Below are positions 1 through 12,715 of a DNA stretch of 64,000 nt, in pieces. The translations under genes were made by a program, and so were the position numbers. The notes below the pieces were generated by a model. It was not told the origin of the DNA and made no database searches. It saw only the letters and a list, made by a program, of their open reading frames with translations. The stretch is from Chaunax sp. Z400 (taxonomy: Eukaryota; Chordata; Actinopteri; Lophiiformes; Chaunacidae). Each line of letters opens with the position of its first letter. The first letter of the stretch is position 1. The stretch is taken from the NCBI GenBank assembly GCA_037577475.1, contig CM075194.1:22740492-22804491 (forward strand), written 5' to 3'.

Positions 1-3000
1 TGGGCACAAGTCTCAACTCTTGTGCAACACAACACATAATACAGGCAAGCACCACCCTGTGGCGCTTAGCTCATCGAACTCTTACAAATAGCCGCATGCT
101 GCTAGCTCCCTCCACTTTCTTCTGGCAAATGCTGGTTGCATGATATTAAACCAGTTCAAGCTTGCACACCAGACCGGACAGGAAAAACCAGAAACCTACA
201 CACATCTAATTCAGACTCTGTGCAACTCCTGTTTACTCATTCAAACTCCACAAAACTCCATTCAGACCTAATAATGCTCTACATCTTTCATATATTATGA
301 GTTTTATTCAACATCCCATTTTCTGTACACTTATTAGACCCTGCTTTTACAACTCTTCATACTCCTTCAGCTGCCTCTCCATAGCAATTCACTTTAGCAT
401 CAGTTTTTCAACCCAGCATTCACACTGCAATGTCTTCAGAAAGGACTTTATAGCCTGGCCTGAGATTCCACATGGTGACTGTCATGACACCAGTGGAACA
501 GTAGATGGATGTACCCTACAGCATCAGGCTGTCATGTCAAGTCGGTGGTTTGGCCAGATCACAAATATGTTTGGTGTTATTGAAATGAAGGGCTATTACT
601 GAGTGTCTATTTAACATGTTTGATGTTTATCAGGTCAGTGATTCCTGGAGGAAACATCAGCAGCTGTAGGTGATCAATCACAGAACTTATGGCCTCCACA
701 TGAGCTGATTTAATGCTGACAGGCAGCCATACTTAAAGGAACAATAACTTCCTTACAAGAATAAATTCAGTTGAAGAAATAAAAATGTATCTCATCTTTA
801 TATTGTGGTATAAAGTGAAGAACCTGCACAACAAACACAACAAACATACAAACACATACAAACAATGGGGAATGGGTTTTCAAGCTGGTTGGAGACCAGT
901 GACCATTACATTCATTAAAAGCTAAGTGTGAAAAAAATACCTAAGACAAATATGTATTTTGTGCAAGCGGACGTTTCTGAGGATCAGGAGTCAACCTCAA
1001 AACCAGTGACAGCTCACTTTGAGAAGATAATTGATACCTATGTAGCCTCAGCTAAAAGAAACCCTGAGAAAATAAACCTGACCTTGCAGAAAAGGTACAG
1101 GAACAGCTGGATGGAATCGGCCCCTGCAGCACCCTGTCAGTGTGAAGACACAAACCAGCTGCAACTTGTCTGAAACTTGTCTTTGTTGCATCATAGACAA
1201 AGACTCCACTGTTAGAGCTGCACAGTTTATTGGAGATGTTATCAAGATATGTTTGCCGTCTGATCTTTGAGACACCATGGCAAGCGACATCAGTCCTTAA
1301 ATACCTCTGGGGGTAAAAGGTTTTACTTTTTCTGAAAAGAGATGATCTAATTAACAAACACACTTCAGTTTAGGGAAGATTAGTTGGCTGGCTGCTTTTC
1401 CCTTTGTTGCCACTTTATCTAATTCTTTTAAAGATTGCTAACTCAGTCAATGTGAGACTAAGAATGAAGGACAAAGGTTGCATCAATGCTGACATGTTAC
1501 AATACGAAATTCTCAATACCCTCCAGTGTGTGTTCATGACTTAACGCTTCAGTAAACAGCTACAGAATAGTGCATAGCTTTGCACATAATTAGCGCAGGC
1601 TGGATGAATGCATGTAATTGCTGCCGGTTTTATTTTTTGGGTTCTTGATATTACAATACTTCATAACTAAGCTTTCCAGTAATAACAGAATAATTATAAG
1701 AGATTTAGCAGACAACTTTTGGATAAACTAGTTTGTGATCTCAAGAAAACAAAACATATACATAAATATTTTTAAAAAAATATTATTTTCTCTGAAAACC
1801 AATTAGAAATATTTTATGGATAAAATAACAAACATGAATGTGCGTTTTACATGACATTCTGTAATTGTGTTACTGATGGATGAAATTATTTCCTGTTTTA
1901 CTGGGCCCCCTGGAACCCCTGCAGTTCTTCAGCAAATTTAATGCAAAAACATTTAATAAAAAACAAATATTCCCACAATCAGTCCTTTTAACTGATTTAA
2001 CATTTAACCATTCGAAGGTATAGTGTAAATGTGGAATCTAACACAGTGTAAATGCACAACTGGCTGTGCCGTCTCTCTCTTTTTTTTTTAATGTTACTTG
2101 TTGTCCTATATCTAAACTAAGCAACTGTTTCTCTCCGTGGAGTAAACAAGCAAAGACATACTGAATGTGGGGAAGAATGTTGAACTCTAGTTTAATAAAA
2201 GTTTATTTCTATATGGAAGCAAAGCAAACTAAGCGGCTGCATAGGGCCCAGAAGGCCACCAGGCAGCTCCCAAGAGCATTTTAAAGGTCCCACAAGAGCA
2301 TCTGATGAAGAATTAATAAGAGTAAATCTCTAAATTGCAGTTGTTATTTCTGAATTTTTCTGACCCGTTTACATATCTCTACATAGTTTTCAAAAACAAT
2401 TACTCAGCATTTTTTCCAGTTGCATTTATTCTCCATATAAGGATTACTGCATTTGACTTCATTTGATGGAGATGACTGAGGTTCTGCACTTTCGAACAAT
2501 TAAAGTGTTTGACTTGTTTACAGTAAATAAATTGTCTCCTGGTTTATTTTGTTACTTTCCAGTACACCACGTTCAATATGGCACATCATGCTGTATAACT
2601 GTAAATGTTAAAGTGCAAATTAACACCAGACCAGCAAGATAGAGGAGAAAAACATACCAGGCTGACATGGGTGTAATTTAAGCAATACAGATACAGATCA
2701 AATTGATAGGTGTGATAGGTCTGATCAAAGTACAGCCCAACACACACACTATGTGTATGTACATTTTCTATTAACAAAGAGGACATTACCCAAGCATATG
2801 CATGCACAAACTTCCACCAAACCTCCATGAACTTAAAGGACTGCATGTTGTCAGCCAACCCAGAGACCAACAGCACATGGATACAACATACTGGAGCCAA
2901 GGAAAGGCTACCAACACAAACCCATGTTTCATTGTTCAGAAGTAACCAGGCAAATAAAACAAACAGATCTGAGTGAAGTTGGCAAACCTTCTGACCTGTG

Positions 3001-4050
3001 CAGAGCTACTGGATAAACTCAGACAAGGGATGGCAAGGATTCAGCTGACTCACCCTCTACCGGGCATGTGAGGGGTACAAATGAGTCACTTGCTGTTGAT
3101 GGGAGATATCTTGTTCTAATATGAGAAAACTAAAAGGCCAGACCACACTGCAGTACAAAATAGAAACAAAGTGGGATACACATGGCTTGCCATGGCTTGT
3201 TCACAGAGCAAATTGCTCAACAGGAAACTACAGTGCAGCAAAATATAGAGACTCAGACTATACAGTGGGGCAAATATTCTTTTCATGCTCAGACAGCACA
3301 GCCGTTAGCTTTAGGGCTGAAACCAACTGACATACATTTATAAAGTAAATCCATGCAATAACCCTAATTGCAAATTGCATGATATAAACAGGCTTTACAC
3401 TATGACTCAAAAACAAATGTTTTTTTTTTAAGAGTGACTGTGCATTAGGGAGTGCCTGGAAAAGCTGCTGCAGGACCAATTGTTTGCCAGATGCTGGGTG
3501 GGTTTGCAACAACCAATAGGCTGCAGTCACTACAGTTCCTCTTGGACCAATAACTAATATAAAGGCGTGCAATGGAAACCAAGCCAACTTACTGTATGTG
3601 ACGAGTTTCTAGTGTTTGAGTGTGCAGACATGATGCATCTTTTGAAAAAGCAGTCAAACTATATTGTACTTGCAGTATGAAACCAACTGCATGCACTTGA
3701 TCCTGCAGAAAGCAAAGTGCTGTGGAAGGAATAAAATGTATACAGTATGTAATTATTACAGTCATCTAGAGGGACAGTCGTTACCACAAGTATACACAAA
3801 TGACAATATCACAATAGCAGCTCATTATCTCTCAATCTGATTTACCTGTTCTCTTTAATTACACTTCTACTTATTAATTAACTATGATAATATGAGGGGT
3901 ATAAGAAAACACTGCTACAGCTCAGAGTTGCATTTTTGTTCTTTTGTGCTCGTGTATCAACTCTTAAAAATACTGTACCTATTTTTAATCAGTAGTTTAC
4001 ATGCAAAGATCTGCAGGGGTTGTTAATTTTGTGTTGTTTTTAGAGCCCTG
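1..4050. other. Intergenic/intronic stretch without a supported gene
   Basis: Reading both strands shows only short, stop-ridden frames and AT-rich sequence. Around 930-1310 there is weakly protein-like sequence on the plus strand (an 81-residue frame, then further frames interrupted by stops), which could be an old pseudogene or transposon scrap; I recognise no family. Short T runs occur near 2080 and 3420. If the gene starting at 16117 (minus) continues leftwards, this stretch may be part of its first intron. Confidence 0.5.
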
Positions 4051-4054
4051 ACAT

Positions 4055-4760
4055 CTAGATAGCAGTGTTATGTAGGAAGCACATATCATAGAGTACGGTG
4101 GCCCTGAAGTGCAAATCACAACTCACCAAACACAACGATTCTGTTCTGACTCTGGGGGACCACCGTTTGTAAAATATTTTGTATTTATGAAGATATAAAG
4201 GGAGCAGGCCAAGGAGTGATTTATAAATAAATGCCAACCAATGCTAAAGTCTGCAGACATACAGAGGTGGACACTTAGCAACAGCATACAGAGCACAGTG
4301 GTGCACATGATTTCCACAGCTAGTAATTAAGCTCACAATGGTATAGAGTGTCCAACTTCTTTATGTACTGTTCAGGTGCATGCATAAAGAGCAGATCACC
4401 GTAATCCAATAAAGGTAAAAAAAAAAAAAAAAGAAAGAAAAAAAGTGCACAACCAGGTGTTTCCTTGTCTGGAGGGAGAAACGGGATTTGTTCCAAAAAA
4501 ACAAACCCAATTTAAGTTTCAGTATGCAAACAAAGCCCTCTGTGTGGTTTGAAAGACAGGTTCTGATCAATAACAACACCTACATACTTAAATGTTATGA
4601 CTATTTGAATTTCGACTCCTTCAGAGATGTTGGGAAGATTGAAGATTGAATGTTTGCTCTTAGCCATTTGAAATGAGCACAAACTTGGACTTGTCTGCAT
4701 TTAGCACCAATTTAAGTTGAGCTAAATGAGACTGAACGACATCAAAAGCGGACTGCAGAA
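4055..4760 (-). mobile_element. Decayed non-LTR retrotransposon, C-terminal reverse transcriptase remnant
   Basis: On the minus strand, three frames together read like the end of a LINE reverse transcriptase. From about 4700 there is a segment with NLPNISEG followed by FKYVGVVIDQNLSFKPH. From about 4540 there is LKLKLGLFFWNKSRFSLQTRKHLV. From about 4237 there is FIYKSLLGLLPLYLHKY. These are the order and spacing of the thumb and post-palm region of fish LINEs. Frameshifts, a poly-A/T tract (about 4418-4444) and stops separate the pieces, so the copy is dead. The LINE clade cannot be settled by eye. Confidence 0.7.
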
Positions 4761-6047
4761 ATTCAATTCATTTGGAACCCACTCATAAATGAATGCAGTC
4801 CGGTTCAAAATGTATCAGTACCAAATCCAGGTCACGTTGACTTTAGTCGTGCCCGTTTGTTTGCTCCCTCGCCTTGATTTTAATGGCTGTGTTTGAGAGC
4901 CAGCTGCAGCACAGAAGAGCAACAATGGGTTTGGGTTAAGTGTTTGCACTGGAATTAACACCCAGCCATTCTGACTGCTGTTCTGTGTGCAGCACACAAA
5001 CGCCAACAGTCACAATGGATGTAAACACTGATCGACAGAAAAACAACCTCACATGAAAAACGGATGCACACACATTCATACAACTTCTACATTGAAATTT
5101 GGTGCAAACTGCGCTACAAATGACAGAATCTAATGGAAATACTGCAAACCAGTAGAATAAGGGTAAACAGATATTGATGTTGTGCATGACTTGAATGTCA
5201 AATAATGAATCATACTGGCTTATCCACCCACAGGCTGCATCACGGCTACTTTTTGTCAAACAGGAGTACACGTCTAACTAGAGCGAACTCAGAGCCAAGC
5301 CAAGTATGACATTTTTCACGTGTGATGGATAAAGTAATGATACAGGGCACCTGGCGCTTAATATCAGAATCATGTATATTTTTTACTTTCAGTGTTCATC
5401 TGCTGCCAACAAGTGGAAGAAAAAAGAGATGATGTGATCCTGGATCCATGCCATCTTCCAGGCAAGCCTCAAAATCTAACACCTGCTCCCATACCAGGGC
5501 CCCATGTAAAAAAATAAATTAAAAAAATAATCATATTTATAGGTGACACACACGGCAGAGGACGCTTCTTTGAAATATTCTAGGGGTTGCTGTGGATATC
5601 CAGATCCAGTCCTGTGACCCATGTCAGATCATTATGTTTGCCATCTCTAATGAGTGTGTCAGTTCTGGTCTGTCAGAGCATCCCTGGCCTCTCAACACCA
5701 ACTTCCTGTTTTGGTGGAAACCAACAGTCGCTGTGCCGCCGTTGGATGAAAACTCACAATATTCATAATCAAACACTTCCTGTTGCCACTAGGTGGCGCT
5801 ACAACTATTACTGAATTTATCTATTTATCTATGTGGATGTCTTCAGGCTGAGACTCTTTTCCAACATGTGAAGTTTAGGGCAGACTGGACCATGGACAAT
5901 GGAGTTATAACAACCAGGGATGCAAACACATGTATGGGGAAAAAGAGAAAGTCTCCCAAAGTCTGAAAGAAATGTGACAGTGTAATATCATGTAACCACT
6001 TGCCAAAGGCTTGTGCTATATGCTTAGAGTAATTAACTACATGTATG
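4761..6047. other. Gene-free stretch with dispersed-repeat fragments
   Basis: I see no exon. Two pieces look like old dispersed repeats. About 5430-5520 contains the wording of the 'calculate-and-forget' type fish repeat seen again near 47700 (phrases such as 'cctcaaaatctaac'). About 5590-5815 ends in 'ttgccactaggtggcgct', a phrase also found as its reverse-complement-like counterpart near 32430 ('gccacctagtggcaac'). Confidence 0.4.
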
Positions 6048-6361
6048 TCTAACATTGGGCGGCAGAGTGGCAGTGGGTAGAGCTGTTGGTCTCACAGCAG
6101 GAAGGTCCTGGGTTCAAATCCACCTGAGGACCTGGGGCTTTTCTGTGTGGAGTTATAGGTTCTCCCCGTGTCTGCATGGGTTCCCTCCGGGTTCTCCGCC
6201 TTCCTCTCACCACCAAAAACATGTAATATTGGTGACTCTAAATTGACCACAGGTGTGAATGTGAGTGAGAATGGTTGGTCTGTGTGGCCCAGTCAGCTGG
6301 GATAGGCTCCAGCAACCCTACACAGGATACAGCAGGTACAGAAAATGAATATCTAACATTG
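6048..6361 (+). mobile_element. SINE-like element, copy 1, with target-site duplication
   Basis: The element (6058-6351) opens with a tRNA-like head: an A-box-like 'gtgggtagagctgttgg' and a B-box-like 'gggttcaaatcc'. It continues with the body shared by copies at about 11.3, 35.9 and 54.1 kb ('tgtgtggagt...', 'ttctccccgtgtctgc', 'gtgaatgtgagtgagaatgg', 'cagctgggataggct'), and ends in 'aaaatgaat'. It is flanked by exact 10-bp direct repeats, 'tctaacattg' at 6048-6057 and 6352-6361, which is what target-primed retroposition leaves. The family name is not verified. Confidence 0.8.
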
Positions 6362-6579
6362 TCCTCACCTGTACCTCGGGCTGCCTCAGAGAGATCCTGC
6401 CTGCCCAAATAAACAGTCACACCTTAGTCTTTGTCACTTGTTTTTCTAAAGTGTTTTAGTTTTTCACGCTACAGTTCATTTAGAGTAGTCAAGATATAGT
6501 TGAACGTCTTTTTATCGTGAAGCAGCTAATGATTGGTTTATCAATACTTCTTTGCTGTGGGGGGGATTCTGGGGCAGCA

Positions 6580-6608
6580 TTCTTCTTCTTCTTCTTCTTC
6601 TTCTTCTT
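6580..6608. repeat. (TTC)n microsatellite
   Basis: About nine to ten consecutive TTC/CTT triplets follow 'ggggcagca'. This is a simple repeat with no coding context. Confidence 0.9.
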
Positions 6609-8592
6609 TGCCTTGGAGGTCTTTGCCTTGATCCTCCTCCAACTGTTATTGGCGGAGGTAAAAAGGCTGTGAGTAGATGATTCAGTTTAAGCTGCAGAAA
6701 TAGAGCTTATTGTTGTTGTTGGAAATGTGTTTATGAGTGAAAACGTAGACGGTGTTATTTTAGCTCCACTTGTCATTATCTAACTCTAGCTTTGTCATTT
6801 AGACCGACTTTAAATGTGGGCTGATCCAGCTTACCGGGTGACATCCATCTGTTCCATTTGGACCTGGTAAAAGAGACCAATGGACCGCTCTATATCACAT
6901 TTACATGCACACAAAAATAGATTACATGAATGATTTAGGTTCAGGTAGGAAATCAGATTCTGAAGCTGCATGTGCTGAATGTGATTTGTGAAAATATCCA
7001 AACCCCAGTTCACAGCAGCGTCACATAGCCAGAGCCAGAGATTATCAAGCACCGGTTCCAAATTGGAATCCAAATTGGAATTGCTCAAGTTAGGTTTCAG
7101 TTTCCGTGGTGATGGCATGCAGCTTCCTTAGTTTCCGCCTCACAGGCTGGATGGGTACTTCCTGCCGGGCCGTCATGGTCCACAGCAAGCGGCGCTCAAG
7201 TGTGGCTTAAATGGCAGGTCTGCGCAGTGCAACACCTGTGCCAAACTTATTTCATGCAAGGGAGGATGCACAACAAACACGACTAAACACTTTCGCAGAC
7301 AAGGTGTACAAATCAGCGAGTGTACCGTGTTTGACACGTTGTGTCTTCCTCACCAGCCTCAGCCTCCTCCTCAGTCAACCCTGAGCCAACAGCCAGCAGC
7401 ACCTCGTCACAATCGGGTGAATGAAAATTACATGTTTGTCTTATTCTCAATAGTGAGACAGCAAACATGTTATACTTGACCGAATACTTGACTGCTATAC
7501 ACTGCGTCAAATGCAAATGAACTATATTTTTTCACAGATGAACATCCACAGATTGCTGACACTGGAAGCCAGTTTACTGCTACTAAGCCAGAGGCAGTGA
7601 TCCCACGACGGGACACTAATATATGAGCGGGCCATTCATAGTAAATTATACATTCTTTATACAGAATGACTTGTAGAAAGATTCTTTTAAATCCATTTTC
7701 CTTCTGTGAAATAAGCATGTGGCCTGTTTGGACCCTGCCCCTAAAAGAACCTGAACCGAAAAGCAGAATCGGAATCAGAATCATTAAAATACAAATGATG
7801 CCCTAAGAGAACAGCTTGTTGTGACACTGCATTGAGCTTTATTGCCAAATGCTTTTTTTGTTTCTGGGCAGTTTGCAAAGACTCATATCTTTATGTCTGA
7901 GTGTGCTGAGAATTCACAAAAATTAAAAAAAATGTCCGACATGTATCATTTTAATGCCGAGGTCTGCGTGGATACTGTGCCAATCACGACACGTCATCAC
8001 GTGGAGACAAACTGACTCGATGCAGTGACATCAAATAAGATCACACTACGACTGATCTCATTTCCCAGAAGCTCAGGTGCCTCGCTGAGGGTAAACAGAA
8101 CCTTACAGCTGACATAACACTTGCAGACCAGTTTATTTTCCTTGTAGATGTCATGTGTTATTCTTCTTTATTTGGAAAAAGGGTGGTTTCTCAGGCCTTT
8201 TTCAACAAGTTACAAAAGGTTGAGAATCCTGCTTTATTACTTTAATCTGCTCACCTTGTGTTTCACTTCAGTTCTTCTACCCCAAAAAACATGTGCCTCT
8301 CTCTCTTCCCCAGTGTCTGCTCTGTTAACTGTCTTATTCAGTATATGTTTTATGCATTCGCTCAGAAAACACATCTCATTTTTTGGGGGTTTTTCTTTTC
8401 TTTTTTTCCCACTTGCAGTTCCGTTTTCACAACAGTGAGCTGCGTGTGGAGCAGGTTTGATGTTTCCGACATGGCCTCTCAAAACCAACGTGGTACCGAA
8501 TGACATCGCCCCAACCAGGAGTACGTTCAAGCTTAAAAATGCATAAGTTGTATCACAATCACTGCATTTACAGGAGGGATGTACTACTAGAG

Positions 8593-8594
<2 letters not shown>

Positions 8595-8627
<33 letters not shown>
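8595..8627. repeat. (TC)n microsatellite
   Basis: About 16 uninterrupted TC dinucleotides. In the minus-strand reading it produces an artificial RERERE peptide. Confidence 0.9.
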
Positions 8628-8630
<3 letters not shown>

Positions 8631-11282
8631 CAGAGCATGTTTGATGGTCGATAGACAGGAAGGGGGGAGACAGTCCACTAGTTACTCGATCGTTGAATAA
8701 TTAAAATATCTGATTCAAGTATGGCTGCTGACACCTGGCATCATAATGAGTCTACATGTCTTCTGTGATCAGATCTCACTTCCACACTCTATATGCAAAT
8801 AAACACGTACATCACTGGGACAAAATGAACACTGTGTTTTAACACAAACAAAGAAATCAATCTGTAACATTTGACAAATTTACAAAAGAGGACAAATAAT
8901 TAAGGAGTTGTGATGAACCATGCCTCATCTTTATGTTTCTCCTAACTCTTCCTCCCATCTCATCCTATTTTTTTTTAAGCCAGTACCCTGTACTATTTAC
9001 TCTCTACTGTATTTGTAAAATTTGACATGTTTACCATCACTGAAGTGTTGTCTTCTTCATACACTTAGTGTAAATGGTGCGATCCTTTGAAACACGTGTG
9101 TTCAAACAGCAGGCAGGTCAGACACATTTTACACGGAAAGAAAAAACATCATGTCTTGCATTTAATGCCGATTTAGAACAACTATTAATTCTAAATTGCT
9201 GTAGCTGCTTTGTAAAGATCATTCAGTTTTCCCCTGGTGACATCGTCTTTACCAGTTCAGCGGTTTCAGTTGAGACAGACGGTTGTTCACAAACATCTGC
9301 TGCCAAAACAAATAATACAACAAAATCAAACAAATGGAAATCCTGTACTTGAATGACGTTTACCGGCAGGTCTGTGGAGGGCCTGTGTGTGACAAACACA
9401 CGATGTGTTTGTGTGAACAAACTACACAAACTAACACTTCATTATTTTGACACTAATACGTTTCACTCTGAACCAGAGAGCCGACTTATCAACCAACTAC
9501 AATGTAATACAGCCCATTAAAATACTTTGGCCAGGCTTAAAGAGGTCGGCTTTCTGTGTAGCTGTAGAAGGACCTGCCAACTATTCAGCTCATTAAAAGG
9601 AAGGGGACATTTTAGATCTTATTTGAAAGCATCTGCCAATATACAAGAACAGAAGTAACTTTTACACATTTAACTAGTCAACAAGCAGCTGTGTGACGGC
9701 TGATCACACAGAGACGCATCCCTACAAACCGGCTGCCAGTAAAACTGTGGTTTAACAATTCTGGCGCTGCTGCATGTCGTGTTTCTCCAGAGGTTGTGAG
9801 ATGTGCATGAAAGTTATATATTCTCAACTTTTCACAGGAAGGCAAGTGAGTCACAGCACTTTTTCCAGTGATTGCATTTTGATTGTACGGTTGTCCACTA
9901 AGGCCCGCTCTACAGGCAAACCAAGCCAAACCGACCATTTCTGGAGCTGGAGAAATGAGTGTCTGTGTGATGTGGGCCTATGGTTACATCTCATACATCT
10001 CACAACAAATTAAGTATTAAGAAACGTCATCAGACTGAAGAACAACAGATATGGGCATCACAGGTTCAGATTGAAAAAAAGAAGCTAAACATGCATGCTG
10101 TTTCTCTGTGTGAAGAGAAAAACTACTTCTTAACTTACAAACCTGTTTCAAATGTCAGGAAACAAATCCCTGTCAACAGTTCAAACATAACACACGTCAC
10201 ATCCAGCTCCCTAAAGCGACATCCTTCACATGTGAATTCACTAGTTTTCTCTCCTAACCCTCCCTACAGCAGAGGCCTTGGCCTTGTCCCCCCCGGCTGT
10301 CTACAAGTCCCCCTTGCAAAATCTGTCAAGGTCAGAAAGCATCTCGACGGCACACAGCAGGGAAATATTCAAAACTCGATATATTACACAAGCAAATGTC
10401 AGAAGTGGCTGGTTTGTTGGTGAACATAGACATGTAAAAAAAAAAAAAAAAAAGCCATGAGTCGTATTGAAGGCAGGAAGACCTGTTTAAGGCCCCTAAA
10501 GGTTTGACAGCGTTGCAGTCATGAACCCGAACGGCAGCGAATCAGTCAGCAGTGAAACATTACTTTGTCATCTGATCAGTGGTTACAGAGCCTCCATGTC
10601 AAAAACTTTGCTTAAGTGCATTCCTGAAATGATAAAGCATTGACAAAAAAAAAAAGAGCAGAGAACAGATCTTTGATGTGAGGAACACAACCGAACACAT
10701 TTCACGTATGTAAGATCCAGTGTGTGTCTGGGATGGCAAAATGAAGTAATACATGGCAACTACTTGACACTCACTCTTTCTTCCTATCAATAAATATCAG
10801 ATTTATTTTCCTGCCTCATAATAACTAGTTTCAAACTTAGAGGTGTAAACATCAAGATGTTGGTGAACAGGGTGATGCAGGCAGTCTATGTAGGCGAGTA
10901 GTTCGCCTTCATATAAACCTAAAGGACCCCATCCTGAGAAGGCCACAGACTAATCCTGACGTCCGCCTGCAACGACAACATGTTTGAATCCCCTGTCTGT
11001 GTACAGTCCTCAGATCTCTGCGGCGTGAAGGGCTGAGAGCCTTGAACTACGTGATGAATGTCTAATATGTGATGAGGCCCGGCTCCTGAAGCAGGGCCTC
11101 AGCTAGGGGAAGAGCAGCCTGGGGGGCCTGCCTGTCACATTTTGCCCTGGGGCCATGCTCTCACTGAGGCTTTGCATGCAACTCTGGATCTGATGGCAGT
11201 GATCAGGTTCAGGTTCATGTTCAGGTTCAGGTTACTTTATTAGATTTGTTTGCAGGGAGAGTCACATCAGAAAAAATACAAA

Positions 11283-11570
11283 CAAGTGTAGTGGTTAGCG
11301 CTGTTGCCTCACAGCAACAAGGTCCTGGGTCAATTTGGACCAAGGACTTTTCTGTGTGGAGTTTGCACGTTCTCCCTGTGTTTGCGTGGGTTCTCTCCGA
11401 GATCTCCGGCTTCCTCCCACCACCAAAAATAAAATTTAGATGAATTGGTGACCCTAAATTGATCGTAGGCGTGAATGTGAGTGAGAATGGTTGTTTGTCT
11501 TTATATGTGACCCTGTGATGAACTGGGTGAACCCTGCCTCACGCCCAAAGTCAGCTGGGATGACTGGGCC
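11283..11570 (+). mobile_element. SINE-like element, copy 2, joined to a LINE fragment
   Basis: The tRNA-like head 'gtagtggttagcgctgttgc' is followed by 'aaggtcctgggt', then the same body as the copy at 6058 ('ttttctgtgtggagtttgca', 'gtgaatgtgagtgagaatgg', 'gtcagctgggatga'). The B box is damaged ('gggtcaatttgg'). The 3' end stops abruptly at about 11565, where sequence antisense to a LINE reverse transcriptase begins, so one element has inserted into or truncated the other. Confidence 0.75.
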
Positions 11571-12070
11571 GTGGACAAATTCGTGATCCTGTAGCAGGCT
11601 GACTACAACCGTATCATCTGCGTACTTTACGATGGTCCTGTTTTTGTACGTGCTCTGGCACATGTTTGTTTAAAGAATTAATAAAAGTGGCGAAAGCACG
11701 CACCCCTGTGGGGAGCCAGTGGATGAGCTAACTTGGTCTGATAGGGTTTCATTTACCCTCACTCTCTGTGTCCTGTTAGTTAAAAAGTCAAGGATCCAGC
11801 CCACCAGATTGTTGCTTAAACTAAATTGTTCTAAAAGTCTATTGATTAAAATATGAGGCTGAATGGTATTAAAAGCAGAGGGAAAATCTACAAATAAAAG
11901 TCTAGCATGGGACGCCTTCCCTTCCAAGTGTTTAACCAACAAGTTAAGCAAGGTCACTGTGGCATCTTCTAGTCCTCTTTGTGGCCTGTATGCAAACTGC
12001 ATAGAATCAAGTGCGTTCTCAGTTGAGTGATGGTCAAAATAGTTCCATTGTCCCTCCTTTGCAGAGGGAC
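11571..12070 (-). mobile_element. Non-LTR retrotransposon reverse transcriptase fragment (L2/CR1-like)
   Basis: On the minus strand the frame from about 12040 carries reverse transcriptase core motifs: FAYRPQRGLEDATVTLLNLL, then LLFVDFPSAFNTIQPHIL (motif A; the usual S of FSSAFN is P here), then TGSPQGCVLSPLL (motif B). After a frame change comes KYADDTVVVSLL (motif C, catalytic DD) at about 11590-11630. The wording resembles L2/CR1-type fish LINEs. The frame is broken before motif C and the element stops against a SINE-like copy, so it is inactive. The endonuclease domain is absent. Confidence 0.8.
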
Positions 12071-12420
12071 TGGGGGCCACCGGAGCGGCTAAACCACTCG
12101 ACTTGACCCTTGCAGACTTGCGATCGAGCCCTAAATGCGGGCCTCTCCACGTAGTCTCTTCCCCAAACCGATACAGGTCCCTGGGCTCAAGAATCAGGCG
12201 ATGCACGGCTGGTCTGCTCCAAATACGAGAGAATGGAGGCTCCAGCCAGCGGTGGTGACAGAGATCTGGCATCGCTTCAAGACAAGAGGTCTTTTGGCTC
12301 CAGGGAGTCAACCAAGAGCAACGCTCCTTGGTCTTCTCCATGGTGGGGGAAACCACACCAAGCCTCGACAGCCATGCTCCCATGGAAACGACACTGACAC
12401 AGATCCACCAAAGCAATCTT
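12071..12420 (-). other. Open frame of unknown origin upstream of the LINE fragment
   Basis: The minus-strand frame of the reverse transcriptase stays open upstream for a further 115 or so codons (12416 to about 12070), but the peptide (for example EPRDLYRFGEETTWRG) does not look like LINE protein. It is relatively GC-rich compared with its flanks. It could be another transposon, a transduced host sequence, or a chance open frame. I do not recognise it, and no ATG sits at its 5' end; the first in-frame ATG is at the METKERC-like stretch near 12340. Confidence 0.3.
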
Positions 12421-12489
12421 TATAAAAACTCAAGCAATCAGGAGATGATTGAGACAGCTAATTATTATCATGAATTTAAAAAATATGTC

Positions 12490-12715
12490 CTATCTTGAGA
12501 CGTTAACATAACCGAAAAGAAATCCAGAATTTGCATGCGGATCAGGATCTGCCTCAAAATCGTATCTACTCTTCCTCGACCCTTGGCCCATCCCTCCACA
12601 AAAGTTTGACTGAAATCCACTGATAGCTTTTTGAGCTATCTTATGCACAACAAGACAAGCCAACAGACAAACCAACAGGCAAACAAACATGGCTGATCAC
12701 ATAACCTCCACTCAA
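12490..12715 (-). repeat. Dispersed teleost repeat (family shared with 19030-19245)
   Basis: On the minus strand this reads as a common fish interspersed sequence: 'gatcagccatgtttgtttg', 'gctcaaaaagctatcagtgg', and 'ttgaggcagatcctgatcc'. A second diverged copy lies at about 19030-19245 in the same orientation, sharing 'catgg(c/a)tgatcacataa' at the right-hand end. It is probably a nonautonomous transposon. Confidence 0.6.

Larger units (their letters stand above)
6362..11282. other. Gene-free stretch with simple repeats
   Basis: No supported exon, RNA gene or transposase was found in this stretch. It holds a (TTC)n run (6580-6608), a (TC)n run (8595-8627), an A run near 10437-10454 and short polypurine tracts. 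Several frames of 60-147 codons occur on either strand, but they lack splice signals, family motifs or codon bias, so I treat them as chance. Confidence 0.5.

Noticed and set aside
8237..8638. 133-codon minus-strand frame
   Set aside because: It begins in a (TC)n repeat (RERERE peptide) and has no family resemblance or splice context.
12135..12425. 96-codon plus-strand frame beside the LINE fragment
   Set aside because: It is antisense to the longer minus-strand open frame and lacks any motif; probably chance.
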